Below the pieces are notes generated by a model. That model saw only the letters and a program-made list of their open reading frames with translations, had not been told where the DNA came from and did no database searches. A stretch of DNA of 43,129 bases, from assembly GCF_018274385.1 (NCBI RefSeq), contig NZ_JAAFYZ010000070.1, forward strand, positions 1 to 43,129, written 5' to 3'. Positions 25,045 to 33,044 of this stretch are shown in pieces. A program made the position numbers and the translations under genes. This DNA is from Catenulispora pinistramenti (lineage in GTDB: Bacteria > Actinomycetota > Actinomycetes > Streptomycetales > Catenulisporaceae). The stretch's first letter is position 1, and each line of letters starts with the position of its first letter.

Positions 25045-25827
25045 ATGAGGGGGAGACTGGCTGTGTTGATGGTTACCGGTGCGGTGACCGGTGTGTTGGC
25101 GGCGGGTTGTTCGTCGCAGGGCACGGTGGGTTCTGGGGTGGGTACGGGTTCCGGCTTGACCGCGACCGGTAGCGCCGGTGCGCACTCCGCTGCCACTGGT
25201 TCGGCGCCGGCCACGTCGCCTTCCTCGGGTTCCGGTTCGGGCTCGGGTTCGGCCCCGCCGAGTGGCGGCGGCCAGCTGCCGGGCGAGGACGCGACGGTGG
25301 TGGTGGGCGTCGGCAAGGTCAAGGTCACCATCTACGAGGACTACCGCTGCCCGCCGTGCAAGGCCGTCCACGACCAGCTGCAACCGGTGATCAGCGCCAA
25401 GCTCGGGTCCGGCGGCATCCAGGTCGAGTACCACGCGGTCGACGTGGTCGACCACACCGCTGGCGGCACCGGCTCGCTGGCCGCCGCCAACGCTGTCAGC
25501 TGCGCCTTCCAGGCCGCCAAGTTCCAGCCCTACCGCGAGGCACTGTTCGCCGCGCAGCCGGACGAGGTCACCGATGCCTTCGCCCAGCCGGACAAGCTGA
25601 TCAGCATCGCCAAGACCATCCCGGGGCTGGACAGCCCGGCGTTCGAGAGCTGCGTCATCTCCAAGCCGTTCGCGGGCTCGATCGAGAGCACCTACGCCGC
25701 GCAGTTCGCCTCGAACAAGATCACTGGCGTGCCGGCGGTGTTCATCAACGGCGCGCAGTGGAGCGTTCCCAGCTCCGGGGACCTGGCGACCGCGTTCACG
25801 CAGGCGTTGGCTGCCGCGGGGGCTTGA
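25045..25827 (+). CDS. DsbA-like thioredoxin-fold lipoprotein
   Basis: A 260-residue exported lipoprotein with a thiol-disulfide oxidoreductase domain. The signal peptide ends in a lipobox, LAAGC, with the lipidated cysteine at C22. A Gly/Ser/Ala/Thr-rich spacer (23-80) leads to the thioredoxin fold, whose active site is C102-P-P-C105 in YEDYRCPPCKAVHD. The cis-proline loop is TGVPAVFING near the end. Relatives catalyse disulfide formation in exported proteins (DsbA/DsbG or mycobacterial-type lipoproteins). I choose the ATG at 25045 because it gives a compact signal peptide; ATGs at 25009 and 25036 are in frame and would only lengthen it. None has a good ribosome site. No partner such as DsbB or VKOR is nearby. 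Confidence 0.85.
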   Translation: MRGRLAVLMVTGAVTGVLAAGCSSQGTVGSGVGTGSGLTATGSAGAHSAATGSAPATSPSSGSGSGSGSAPPSGGGQLPGEDATVVVGVGKVKVTIYEDYRCPPCKAVHDQLQPVISAKLGSGGIQVEYHAVDVVDHTAGGTGSLAAANAVSCAFQAAKFQPYREALFAAQPDEVTDAFAQPDKLISIAKTIPGLDSPAFESCVISKPFAGSIESTYAAQFASNKITGVPAVFINGAQWSVPSSGDLATAFTQALAAAGA

Positions 25828-25840
25828 CGCGGGTTGTGCC

Positions 25841-26962
25841 TCAGCGCAGCCCCTCGAAGAACTCCCCGATATCCGCGGCGAGCACGTCCGGCACCTCCAT
25901 CGCCGCGAAGTGTCCGCCGCGCGGGAACGTCGTCCAGCGCTGCACCTGATACAGCCGCTCGTACCACGAGCGCGGCACCTGGCCTTCGGACACGAACTCG
26001 TTCGCGAACACCGCCATCGCCGTCGGCACGCGTACCCGGTCCTGCGGGCCGATCGGCGAGCCGTGCCAGCGGTTGTCGTAGTAGTCGCGCATCGATGTGG
26101 TGATCGACTCCGTCACCCACCAGATGGTGAGCATGGTCAGCAGGGCGTCGCGGTGGAAGGCGGCGTCCAGGTCGCCGTTGCTGGCGGACCACGAGCGCCA
26201 CTTGTCGAGCACCCATGCGGCCAGGCCGGCGGGGGAGTCGTTCAGTGCGTAGCCGAGGGTTTGGGGGCGGGTCGATTGCACGGCGCTGTAGCCGCGTTCG
26301 GTTGAGTCCCAGCGCTCCACCTGCGCGAGGTACGCCTGTTCCTCGGGCGTGAGTGGTGGTGTGTCGGGGCCGGTGTAGGGGGTCAGTTCCGGTGTGCTCA
26401 GGTGGATCCCGATCACGCGCGCGGGTTCCAGCAGTGCCATGTGCGTGGCGATGCCCGAGCCGAAGTCGCTGCCGCCCGCGCCGTATCGTTCGTAGCCGAG
26501 GCCCTGCATGAGTTGGTGCCACATGCCGGCGACGTGCCGTCGGTCGACCCCGGCGTGGGGCGGCCGTTGGGAGAAGGCGTAGCCGGGGAGTGAGGGCACT
26601 ACCAGGTCGAAGCGGTCGCCGAGGCGGTCCACCAGGCCCAGCAGCTCGGTGAAGGTGCTCGGCCAGCCGTGGGTCAGGATCAGCGGGATCCGGTCGCCGG
26701 TGCCGCGGTGGTGCACGAAGTGGATTCGCGCGCCGTCGATCTCGGCGGTGAAGTGGCGGTACCTGTTGAGCTCGCGCTCCGCGGTGCGCCAGTCGTACCC
26801 GTCGGCCCAGTACGCCAGCAGCTCCCGCAGGTACTCCACATCGACGCCCTGGCTCCAGGCCTTGCCGGGCGCCGGGTCCGGCCACCGGGTCCGGCCGATG
26901 CGCTCCCGTAGGTCGTTCAGGACGGCGTCCGGCACGGACACGGTGAAAGGGGTTACGCGCAT
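25841..26962 (-). CDS. Epoxide hydrolase (alpha/beta-hydrolase with EHN domain)
   Basis: A 373-residue enzyme of the microsomal-type epoxide hydrolase family. The N-terminal EHN region (residues 1-85, PFTVSVPDAVLNDLRERI and related positions) precedes an alpha/beta-hydrolase core with HGWP at 98-101 (oxyanion) and the nucleophile D166 in GGSDFGSG. The catalytic histidine is in PRGGHFAAME near the C-terminus. The reaction would be hydrolysis of an epoxide to a diol; physiological substrate unknown. It follows the small lipoprotein gene by 26 bases on the same strand, so they may share a transcript. It converges on the DsbA-like gene with only 13 bases between stops. Confidence 0.88.
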   Translation of the reverse strand: MRVTPFTVSVPDAVLNDLRERIGRTRWPDPAPGKAWSQGVDVEYLRELLAYWADGYDWRTAERELNRYRHFTAEIDGARIHFVHHRGTGDRIPLILTHGWPSTFTELLGLVDRLGDRFDLVVPSLPGYAFSQRPPHAGVDRRHVAGMWHQLMQGLGYERYGAGGSDFGSGIATHMALLEPARVIGIHLSTPELTPYTGPDTPPLTPEEQAYLAQVERWDSTERGYSAVQSTRPQTLGYALNDSPAGLAAWVLDKWRSWSASNGDLDAAFHRDALLTMLTIWWVTESITTSMRDYYDNRWHGSPIGPQDRVRVPTAMAVFANEFVSEGQVPRSWYERLYQVQRWTTFPRGGHFAAMEVPDVLAADIGEFFEGLR

Positions 26963-26988
26963 CTGCCTATGGTGTCAGGCGGTGGTTG

Positions 26989-27462
26989 CTAATCAGTGCA
27001 GTAAGGGCTCTGGTTCGAGGCGCTGAGGCTGACCAGCTTCCACTTGCTGCTGTCCGGCAGGATGCTCACCATCAGGCACGCGTGCTGGGCGACGGCGTCC
27101 TTGGCCGCGCGGTTGACGTACTCCATACTCACGCCCTCCCCGAGCAGGCACAGGATCCCGCCGCACAGTACGACCACGGCCGCGTGCAGGGCGACGGTGC
27201 TCAGGATCGGGTGGTCGGTGAGGGTGCTGGCCAGGGTCTTGGTGTCGCCGCGGGAGACGAAGCGTTCGCAAGGGGGCGTGCCGCAGACCTTGGTCGCGTC
27301 GTGGGAGGGCGTGGCTGAGGCGACTGCGGATGTGCCGCCGGAACTGGACGAAGAGGAGGAGCCCGAGTCGGCTGTGGACTTGCACGCTGCGGCGAAGAGC
27401 ATCAGCAGCGTCAGGATCAGCGCCAGGCCCGTACGGCCTCGGACATTCGTGTGGTCGGCCAT
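26989..27462 (-). CDS. Small lipoprotein of unknown function
   Basis: A 157-residue exported protein that I do not recognise. A signal peptide with lipobox FAAAC (Cys 27) is followed by a Ser/Gly-rich linker (30-50) and a globular part with five cysteines (VCGTPPC, VLCGGILC, HACL and SPYC regions). The stretch GVSMEYVNRAAKDAVAQHACL looks like the core of small actinobacterial lipoproteins annotated only as hypothetical. A GGGGGA ribosome site precedes the ATG. Co-transcription with the epoxide hydrolase is possible (26-base gap). Function unknown. Confidence 0.72.
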   Translation of the reverse strand: MADHTNVRGRTGLALILTLLMLFAAACKSTADSGSSSSSSSGGTSAVASATPSHDATKVCGTPPCERFVSRGDTKTLASTLTDHPILSTVALHAAVVVLCGGILCLLGEGVSMEYVNRAAKDAVAQHACLMVSILPDSSKWKLVSLSASNQSPYCTD

Positions 27463-27580
27463 GATTCCCCCACTGTTGTACGTAAAGGCCTGATGTACTT
27501 ACCGGCCCTTTTCCACACTAGCGCGACGTCGCCGACTGTTCCCGTGGCGATTCGGGCGAGAGACGGGGTCCGGTGCCACG

Positions 27581-28279
27581 TCATTCGGCGTGCAGGACGA
27601 AGAACAGGAAGCACAAGAACGCCGAGCGGTCCGCCCTGATCTCGTCCGGGAACAGCTCGCGGGCCCGCGGTCCCGGCGGCGGCTCGCTGATGACGGAGAT
27701 GCCGAAGCCCGCGGCGGTGAAGGCGTCGGTCATGGCGTGCAGGGGACGGTGCCAGAATTTCATCAGGGCATTGTGACCGCCGAAGCCCCACTGCTCGGAC
27801 CGCTCGCGCGTCGCGAAGTAGTCGGCCTCCGGGTCCATCAGGGTCGTCACGAGTGGGTGGTCCACCGCCACGATCAGCCGCCCGCCGGGCCGCAGCACCC
27901 GCCGCAGCTCCGCCAGCGGGGCCGACCAGTCCCGCAGGTAGTGCAGGACCAGGCACGCGACCGCGTCGTCGAACGAGTCGTCAGCGAAGGGCAGTGGCTC
28001 GCTCAGGTCGGCCAGCCGCAGGTCCGCATCCGCGCCGAGCCGCGTGCGGGCCAGTTCGAGCATCTGGACGCTGGAATCCATGCCCGTCACGACGGCGCCG
28101 CGCTCCCGCAACGCCGCGGACAGCGGCCCGGCCCCGCACCCGACGTCCAGCACCCGCCTGCCCGCCACATCCCCGGCGAGGTCCAGCATCGCCGGACGGG
28201 TGTAGTGGCCGTTGATGAGGTTGGACTCGGTCTCGGCGGCGTAGGCCTCGGCGAAGCTGTCGTAGTCGTTGAACGGCAT
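27581..28279 (-). CDS. Class I SAM-dependent methyltransferase
   Basis: A 232-residue methyltransferase of the UbiE/type-11 kind. Motif I is VLDVGCGAGPLS (43-54), the acidic residue that holds the ribose is in VTGMDSS, and the post-motif LRRVLRPGGRLIVAVDHP is clear. I start at the ATG at 28279; the frame is open upstream but overlaps the ROK gene. No Shine-Dalgarno sequence is visible. It lies 14 bases after the ROK regulator and is the last gene of the minus-strand group from 32048. The substrate is unknown; a small molecule is more likely than protein or nucleic acid on family grounds. Confidence 0.86.
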   Translation of the reverse strand: MPFNDYDSFAEAYAAETESNLINGHYTRPAMLDLAGDVAGRRVLDVGCGAGPLSAALRERGAVVTGMDSSVQMLELARTRLGADADLRLADLSEPLPFADDSFDDAVACLVLHYLRDWSAPLAELRRVLRPGGRLIVAVDHPLVTTLMDPEADYFATRERSEQWGFGGHNALMKFWHRPLHAMTDAFTAAGFGISVISEPPPGPRARELFPDEIRADRSAFLCFLFFVLHAE

Positions 28280-28293
28280 GAGGTGATCTTGCC

Positions 28294-29529
28294 CTAACCC
28301 CGAAAATAGTCCCGAATCAACTGCTCCACCGTCAGCGAGGCCCCCAGCGCCGCCGCGCCGGCCAGCACCGCGCCGCTCCCCAGGGCCGAGGTTTCCAGCC
28401 GAGGCGGGTACGGCAGGCGCATCGCGAGGCGTTCGGCCACCGGGGTCAGGAGCAGGTCGCCGTTCAGGCCGATCCCGCCGCCGAGCACGACCAGCTCCAC
28501 GTCCACCACCGCCGAGGCCACGGCCACGTAGTTGGTGATCCGGCGGGCCTCTTCGTCCACCACGTCCAGCGCCGCGGTGTCGTCGGCGCGGGCCAGCTCG
28601 AAGACACGCTCCATCGTCAGGTCCTGCTCGCCCGGGAGCTTGGCCGCCGCGTACTGCAGGATCGCCACGGCGCAGGGGTCGATCGCGGTCGGCACGTCGG
28701 GTTCGGGGCCGTGGGGGGTGTCGACGTACTCGGGTTCGAAGGCGCTGTCCAGCTCGCCGGCGGCGCCCTTGAAGCCGCGGACCAGGTTGCCGCCGAGGAC
28801 CAGGCCGGCGCCGACACCGGTGCCGATGGACAGGAACAGGAAGCTGTCGGCGGTGCCGCCGCTGCCGCGGGCGTATTCGCCGTGGGCGGCCAGGTTGATG
28901 TCGTTCTCGACCGTCACCGGGATCTGAAGGGCGGCGCTGAACTTCTCGCGCGCGGCCCAGCCCTGCATGCCGGGGACGTTGGCCGCCTCCCAGACGCTGC
29001 CGTCGTGCCGGTCCACCACACCGGGGACGCCGACCACCGCGTGCTTCACCGCCTCCGGGGCGATCTCGGCGGCGGCGGCCAGCTCGCGGGCCAGCACCAC
29101 CGCGGCGCCGATCATGCTGTCGGCGTCCAGGCCGTCGACCTCGGCGTCGCGGCGTACCACCTCGGCGCCGTCCAGGCCGACCAGGGCGGCGCGCAGGTGG
29201 CGGGCGCCGACGTCGAAGGCGACCGCGTAGGCCGCCTCGGGGCGCGGCTTGAAGAACACCGCGCCGTAGGTGAAGCCGCGGGAGGCGTCGGCCGTTTCGA
29301 CGACCAGGCCGATCTGCAGCAGGTCCTCCAGCACGGCGGAGACCGTGGGCTTGGAGATGCCGGTGGCGCGGGAGATCTCGGCACGGGAGATCGGGGCGTG
29401 CTGCTCGATCACGCGCCACACTGTGCGCAGGTTCAGCTCGCGGACCGTGGCGGAGGTGGCCGGGGTGGGCCGGGCGCCGGGTGGGTTCATCGCCCCAGGA
29501 TAGGGACGGGTCTCAGGCTGGTCGCTCAT
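28294..29529 (-). CDS. ROK-family transcriptional regulator
   Basis: A 411-residue NagC/XylR-type protein: a winged helix (about residues 30-75, ISRAEISRATGISKPTVSAVLEDL) fused to a ROK sugar-kinase-like domain (80-400). The kinase part keeps the VENDINLAAHGEYARG loop and the glycine-rich SIGTGVGAGLVLGG, but the usual zinc site of ROK proteins (Cys-x-Cys-Gly-x-x-Gly-Cys) is absent; at that place the sequence is AAGELDSAFE. It is therefore more likely a sugar-responsive repressor than a kinase. It follows the KamA-type gene by 17 bases and precedes the methyltransferase by 14 bases. Its targets are unknown. Confidence 0.86.
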   Translation of the reverse strand: MSDQPETRPYPGAMNPPGARPTPATSATVRELNLRTVWRVIEQHAPISRAEISRATGISKPTVSAVLEDLLQIGLVVETADASRGFTYGAVFFKPRPEAAYAVAFDVGARHLRAALVGLDGAEVVRRDAEVDGLDADSMIGAAVVLARELAAAAEIAPEAVKHAVVGVPGVVDRHDGSVWEAANVPGMQGWAAREKFSAALQIPVTVENDINLAAHGEYARGSGGTADSFLFLSIGTGVGAGLVLGGNLVRGFKGAAGELDSAFEPEYVDTPHGPEPDVPTAIDPCAVAILQYAAAKLPGEQDLTMERVFELARADDTAALDVVDEEARRITNYVAVASAVVDVELVVLGGGIGLNGDLLLTPVAERLAMRLPYPPRLETSALGSGAVLAGAAALGASLTVEQLIRDYFRG

Positions 29530-29546
29530 GCCTCGCTCTTGCGTTC

Positions 29547-30872
29547 TCAGTCCTCGCCGGCCGATGCCGCCGCCCGGATGTCCGCCGGGGTTCCGGGGAC
29601 GAGTTCGAGGTCGTCGATCCAGGCGGCATCTGCTGAGTAAACAGCACGGAACGGCCTGCCGACCAGACGGGGGTCACGCGCTTGCAGGTAGCGCAGTTCG
29701 AAGTAGCGGCCCGCGCCCGCTTCCTCGGTGACGCCGTCCACCACGATCTTGCCGTTGGTGGTGGACATCACCGGGCCGCGGACGGTGCGGGCCAGGCCCG
29801 GCAGGGTGCTGTAGGCGTCGCGGAAGATGGCGGCGGCGCGGGCCAGCGGGATCTTGAAGTAGTCGCGCGGGCCGGTGTCGCGGGCCACGAACATGTAGTA
29901 CGGGACGGCGCCCGCGCGCTGTTCGGCGCGCCACAGCCGGGCCCACGCCGCGGCGTCGTCGTTGACCCGGCCGATGACCGGGGCCTGGCAGTAGACGACC
30001 GCGCCGGTGTCGCGGATCCGGGCCAGCGCGGTGCGGGCGATGGCCGGCTCCAGCTCGACCGGGTGGCTCAGGTGCGCCATCAGCGCCGGGGTCTTGCCGG
30101 CCTCGGCGATCTGCTCGAACAGCCGCAAGGTGGCGTCGGCGTCGTGGTCGGTGACATAGCGGTGCGGCCAGCTGGCCACCGACTTGGTGCCGATCCGTAC
30201 GGTCTGCAGCGATTCCACGGCCAGGAACGGCTCCAGGTGCTGCCGGAGCCGCTCGGCGGTCATCACCATCGGGTCGCCGCCGGTGACCAGCACGTCGGTG
30301 ATCTCCGGGTGCCGTCGCAGGTATTCGACGGCGCGTGAGGGTTCGGGGGCGGCGAACCGCAGTTCCGGCTCGCCGACGAACTGGGCCCAGCGGAAACAGT
30401 AGGTGCAGTAGGCGTGGCAGGTCTGGCCCGCCGCGGGGAAGTACAGCAGGGTCTGGTCGTACTTGTGTTGTGTGCCGGGCACCGGGCCGGAGGCGTCCTG
30501 CGGGACGTTCAAGTCCTGCTGGTGCTCCGGATGCGGGTTCAGACCGGCCCGGATGCTCGCGATCGCCCGGGCCAGCTCGCCCGGGTCGCCGCCGTCGCGG
30601 GCCGTGGTGAGTAGCTGTTCGTCGGCCGGGGACAACATGCCCGGCTGCGGGAAGAACAAGTGGAAGATCGGGTCGGAATGTGGTTCCGACCAGTCGATCA
30701 GTTCGTTGAGAACATATTCGTTGACCCGGAACGGCAGGACCAGCGAGAACAAGCGGACGCTCTCGCGGAGCCGGGATCGGAGTCCGTACTTCGTGGCGAT
30801 CTCGTCGAGCCGGTTCGGGCCCAGGGCCTGGAACCGGTCGGCGACGGGACGGCCACCGGTGGTGTGCTGCAC
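29547..30872 (-). CDS. KamA-family radical SAM protein (lysine 2,3-aminomutase-like)
   Basis: A 441-residue radical SAM protein of the lysine 2,3-aminomutase group. The iron-sulfur cluster ligands are C152, C156 and C159 (CHAYCTYCFR), and SAM-binding stretches VLVTGGDPMVM and RIGTKSVASWPHR follow. A lysine in NGKIVVDG near residue 388 lies where the PLP-binding Lys of KamA is expected, although the local sequence differs from the Gly-rich loop of characterised enzymes. Known members interconvert alpha- and beta-amino acids (lysine to beta-lysine) or act on EF-P; this one is not close enough by eye to assign. The start is a GTG at 30872, 9 bases after the upstream membrane-protein stop, so the two are likely co-translated. 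Confidence 0.82.
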   Translation of the reverse strand: MQHTTGGRPVADRFQALGPNRLDEIATKYGLRSRLRESVRLFSLVLPFRVNEYVLNELIDWSEPHSDPIFHLFFPQPGMLSPADEQLLTTARDGGDPGELARAIASIRAGLNPHPEHQQDLNVPQDASGPVPGTQHKYDQTLLYFPAAGQTCHAYCTYCFRWAQFVGEPELRFAAPEPSRAVEYLRRHPEITDVLVTGGDPMVMTAERLRQHLEPFLAVESLQTVRIGTKSVASWPHRYVTDHDADATLRLFEQIAEAGKTPALMAHLSHPVELEPAIARTALARIRDTGAVVYCQAPVIGRVNDDAAAWARLWRAEQRAGAVPYYMFVARDTGPRDYFKIPLARAAAIFRDAYSTLPGLARTVRGPVMSTTNGKIVVDGVTEEAGAGRYFELRYLQARDPRLVGRPFRAVYSADAAWIDDLELVPGTPADIRAAASAGED

Positions 30873-30881
30873 GCCCTGACG

Positions 30882-32048
30882 CTACCTGACGCCGGGGACG
30901 GATGGATCCGAGGTTCGAAGCAGGAGATAGGCCGTGTCGGGGATCTCCCCGTAGACCCGGCGGAAGGCGGAGTCCAGCACGGCCCCGACCTGGTCCCGGT
31001 CGGCGGTCTCCAGCCGGCACGAGCGGCCGTCGTTCGCCGCCAGCACCTCGCCGACCGAGCGCCGCAGGAAGCGCTCGACGCGGCGGGAGGCGACGTAGCG
31101 GCGGCCGTCTTCCAGGTCGACGAAGCGGACCAGGTAGGTGCGCTCGATGTTGTCGTCGGTCACCGTGACCGGGGTCAGCGCCTGGTGCGGCGCGGCGGCG
31201 TGCCAGACGGCCTGGAACCGGTTGTTGACGAAGGATCCCAGCGGGCTGTCGACCATCACCTCCAGCTGTTCGGCGCGGCCGGACAGCTTGCCCACCGGGT
31301 AGAACGACACCAGCGCGCGGTCGTCCCAGCGGTACATCGTGACGTCCGGACCGGAGGAGTACAGCCGCACCTGGAAGTCGGCGGCCGAGCCGAGCGCGCG
31401 CGGGCCGCCCTCCTGCTCGAAGGAGCGGTGCAGCCGGGTGATCGTCTCCAGGTTCCGCTCCAGCATCGGGCCGAGTTCGTCGGCCCGGCCCAGCTCCAGG
31501 TCGCGCTGCTCGGCGGCCAGGGTGGTCGGGTTGATCAGCAGGACCCTGATGGACACCCCGCGCGCCACGGCCTCGCGGACCACTGCCTGGAACCGCGCCG
31601 CGTGCGGCTCGGCCAGCAGGTTGGAGTAGGTGTCCAGGATCCGGATCACGCTGTTCGCCCGCCCGGCGTTGGCCAGGAACTGCGAGTAGTCCAGTTCGGC
31701 GTGTTCCCGGACGCCGCCCTGCCCGGCGCGCTCGATGATCGGGGTGATGACGTAGATGGTGAAGACCGCGCCGATCAGGTCCGCGGCGGTGTTCAGCGCG
31801 AAGTTCGGCCAGTACGGCGCGACGGTGCGGCCGATCCAGCCCAGGGTGAGGATCGCGGCCAGACCCACGACCAGCCCGGTGATCCAGCGCGGGTCCGGGG
31901 CGCGGCGGCGCAGCCGGGGCAGCGGCCGCAGCCGGCGGATCAGAGATATGCGACGCGACCGGGACGACTCAAGGCGCGGGTATGCGCGCGGGCCGCGCCG
32001 GCCGCGTCGGTCCTCCTGATCAGAGCGTCCCCGCTCCCCGAAATCCAT
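30882..32048 (-). CDS. Two-TM membrane protein with PLD-like cytoplasmic domain lacking HKD motifs
   Basis: A 388-residue protein that I cannot name. A very Arg-rich, probably cytoplasmic N-terminus (1-53) is followed by two membrane segments (about 56-76 and 83-105) and a C-terminal domain facing the cytoplasm. That domain resembles phospholipase-D folds: IRILDTYSNLL, then VSIRVLLINPTTLAAEQR, then a second half with VTMYRWDDRALVSFYPVG and FVNNRFQAVWHA. The catalytic His-x-Lys pairs are missing, so a binding or sensing role is more likely than hydrolysis. It starts at the ATG at 32048 with no good ribosome site, and TAGCCT 8 bases ahead could serve a leaderless transcript. It is 9 bases upstream of the KamA-type gene. 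Confidence 0.65.
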   Translation of the reverse strand: MDFGERGRSDQEDRRGRRGPRAYPRLESSRSRRISLIRRLRPLPRLRRRAPDPRWITGLVVGLAAILTLGWIGRTVAPYWPNFALNTAADLIGAVFTIYVITPIIERAGQGGVREHAELDYSQFLANAGRANSVIRILDTYSNLLAEPHAARFQAVVREAVARGVSIRVLLINPTTLAAEQRDLELGRADELGPMLERNLETITRLHRSFEQEGGPRALGSAADFQVRLYSSGPDVTMYRWDDRALVSFYPVGKLSGRAEQLEVMVDSPLGSFVNNRFQAVWHAAAPHQALTPVTVTDDNIERTYLVRFVDLEDGRRYVASRRVERFLRRSVGEVLAANDGRSCRLETADRDQVGAVLDSAFRRVYGEIPDTAYLLLRTSDPSVPGVR

Positions 32049-32116
32049 GGTGCCGAAGGCTACTGGTGATGATCGAGTTCTGCCAGGGCTCGCAGGTCAC
32101 CCATGAGCTCGCGGGG

Positions 32117-32923
32117 CTACCGCCCCGGTCGCCAGGGCAGCGGCCAGTCTTTTCCTCGCAATGCGGCATCGGTCCCACCGTCACAGAACACGACCGAGCC
32201 GACGAGGAAGGAGGCCTGGTCCGACAACAGGAACGCGGCGGTGGCCGCGACTTCCTCCGGGCGCCCCGGTCGGCCGGCCGGGATGGTCTTCTCGAAGGCG
32301 GCCATGGCCTCGGCGGTGAGCCCGTCGGTGCGGGCGGCCTGGGTCATCGGGGTGTCGATCATGCCGGGGGCGACGGCGTTCAGCCGGACGCCGTCGCCGA
32401 TCCAGTCGGCGGCGCGGGTGCGGGTGTACCAGGCCAGTGCGGCTTTGGTGGCCGGGTAGGTCGGGATCGCGCTGGGGCCGCCGAGGGCGTCGGCCAGGGC
32501 GCGGGCCCGCGGTTCGTCGCCGGCCAGACAGGCTTCGGCGACGTCGGTCGACCAGTCGGGCTGGCAGGTGATGGAGTTCGAGGACGGCAGGACGACCGCG
32601 CTGCTTCCGGCCGCCTTCAACGCCGGGCGCAGACCCTCCAGGAGCGTGATCGCGCCGAAGTAGTTGACCGAGACCAGCAGCGAGCCGGGGCGGCCGGTGG
32701 CCGGGCCCAGGCCCGCGAAGGGGAGCAGGCCGTCCAGGCGGCCGTGACAGAGTTCTGTGACGGCGGCGACCGCGTCGGCCCGGCCTTCGGCCGTGCCCAG
32801 ATCGGCGTCGACGTCGGCCCCGGCCAGATCCACGCCGATCACCCGGTGGCCCTCGTCGACCAGCCAGGTGGCCAGGGTCGCGCCGATGCCGGAGGCGGCG
32901 CCGGTGACGGCTATGGTGGCCAT
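32117..32923 (-). CDS. Short-chain dehydrogenase, 3-alpha-hydroxysteroid dehydrogenase-like
   Basis: A 268-residue SDR. The nucleotide site is TGAASGIG (7-14) and the catalytic residues are S114/S115, Y156 and K160 (SSNS, YPATK). The overall pattern, including VIGVDL followed by ADLGTAEGR, GLGPATG, VNYFGA and a long insert before the active-site Tyr, closely recalls the 3-alpha-hydroxysteroid dehydrogenase of Comamonas. It would oxidise a secondary alcohol with NAD(P). The steroid assignment rests on my memory of that sequence and is not proven. It is transcribed away from the Old Yellow Enzyme homologue across a 121-base gap full of TGAG/CTCA dyads. Confidence 0.85.
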   Translation of the reverse strand: MATIAVTGAASGIGATLATWLVDEGHRVIGVDLAGADVDADLGTAEGRADAVAAVTELCHGRLDGLLPFAGLGPATGRPGSLLVSVNYFGAITLLEGLRPALKAAGSSAVVLPSSNSITCQPDWSTDVAEACLAGDEPRARALADALGGPSAIPTYPATKAALAWYTRTRAADWIGDGVRLNAVAPGMIDTPMTQAARTDGLTAEAMAAFEKTIPAGRPGRPEEVAATAAFLLSDQASFLVGSVVFCDGGTDAALRGKDWPLPWRPGR

Positions 32924-32960
32924 GGCGTGCAGCGTAGGCCGAAGCGGTGCGGAATGTAAG

Positions 32961-32998
32961 AGTGCTCATTGAGTGCTCATCGGTTATGAGAGCACTCA
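32961..32998. promoter_or_regulatory. Cluster of TGAG/CTCA dyads in the SDR/OYE divergent promoter
   Basis: AGTGCTCAT occurs twice in the same direction (32961-32969, 32972-32980), and TGAGTGCT (32970-32977) is an inverted repeat of AGCACTCA (32991-32998). Each half also forms a small TGAG...CTCA dyad. Three closely packed half-sites suggest cooperative binding by a TetR- or MarR-type regulator that would control both divergent genes. No such regulator is encoded next to them. Confidence 0.6.
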
Positions 32999-33044
32999 TT
33001 GGTTGAGAGCTCAGCGCCTCTGGCATCTTGGCGGGCGCCGTTCT

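Noticed and set aside
30882-32048. Active phospholipase D or nuclease effector of a defence system
   Set aside because: The His-x-Lys catalytic pairs are absent and no defence gene is nearby; only a PLD-like fold is suggested.
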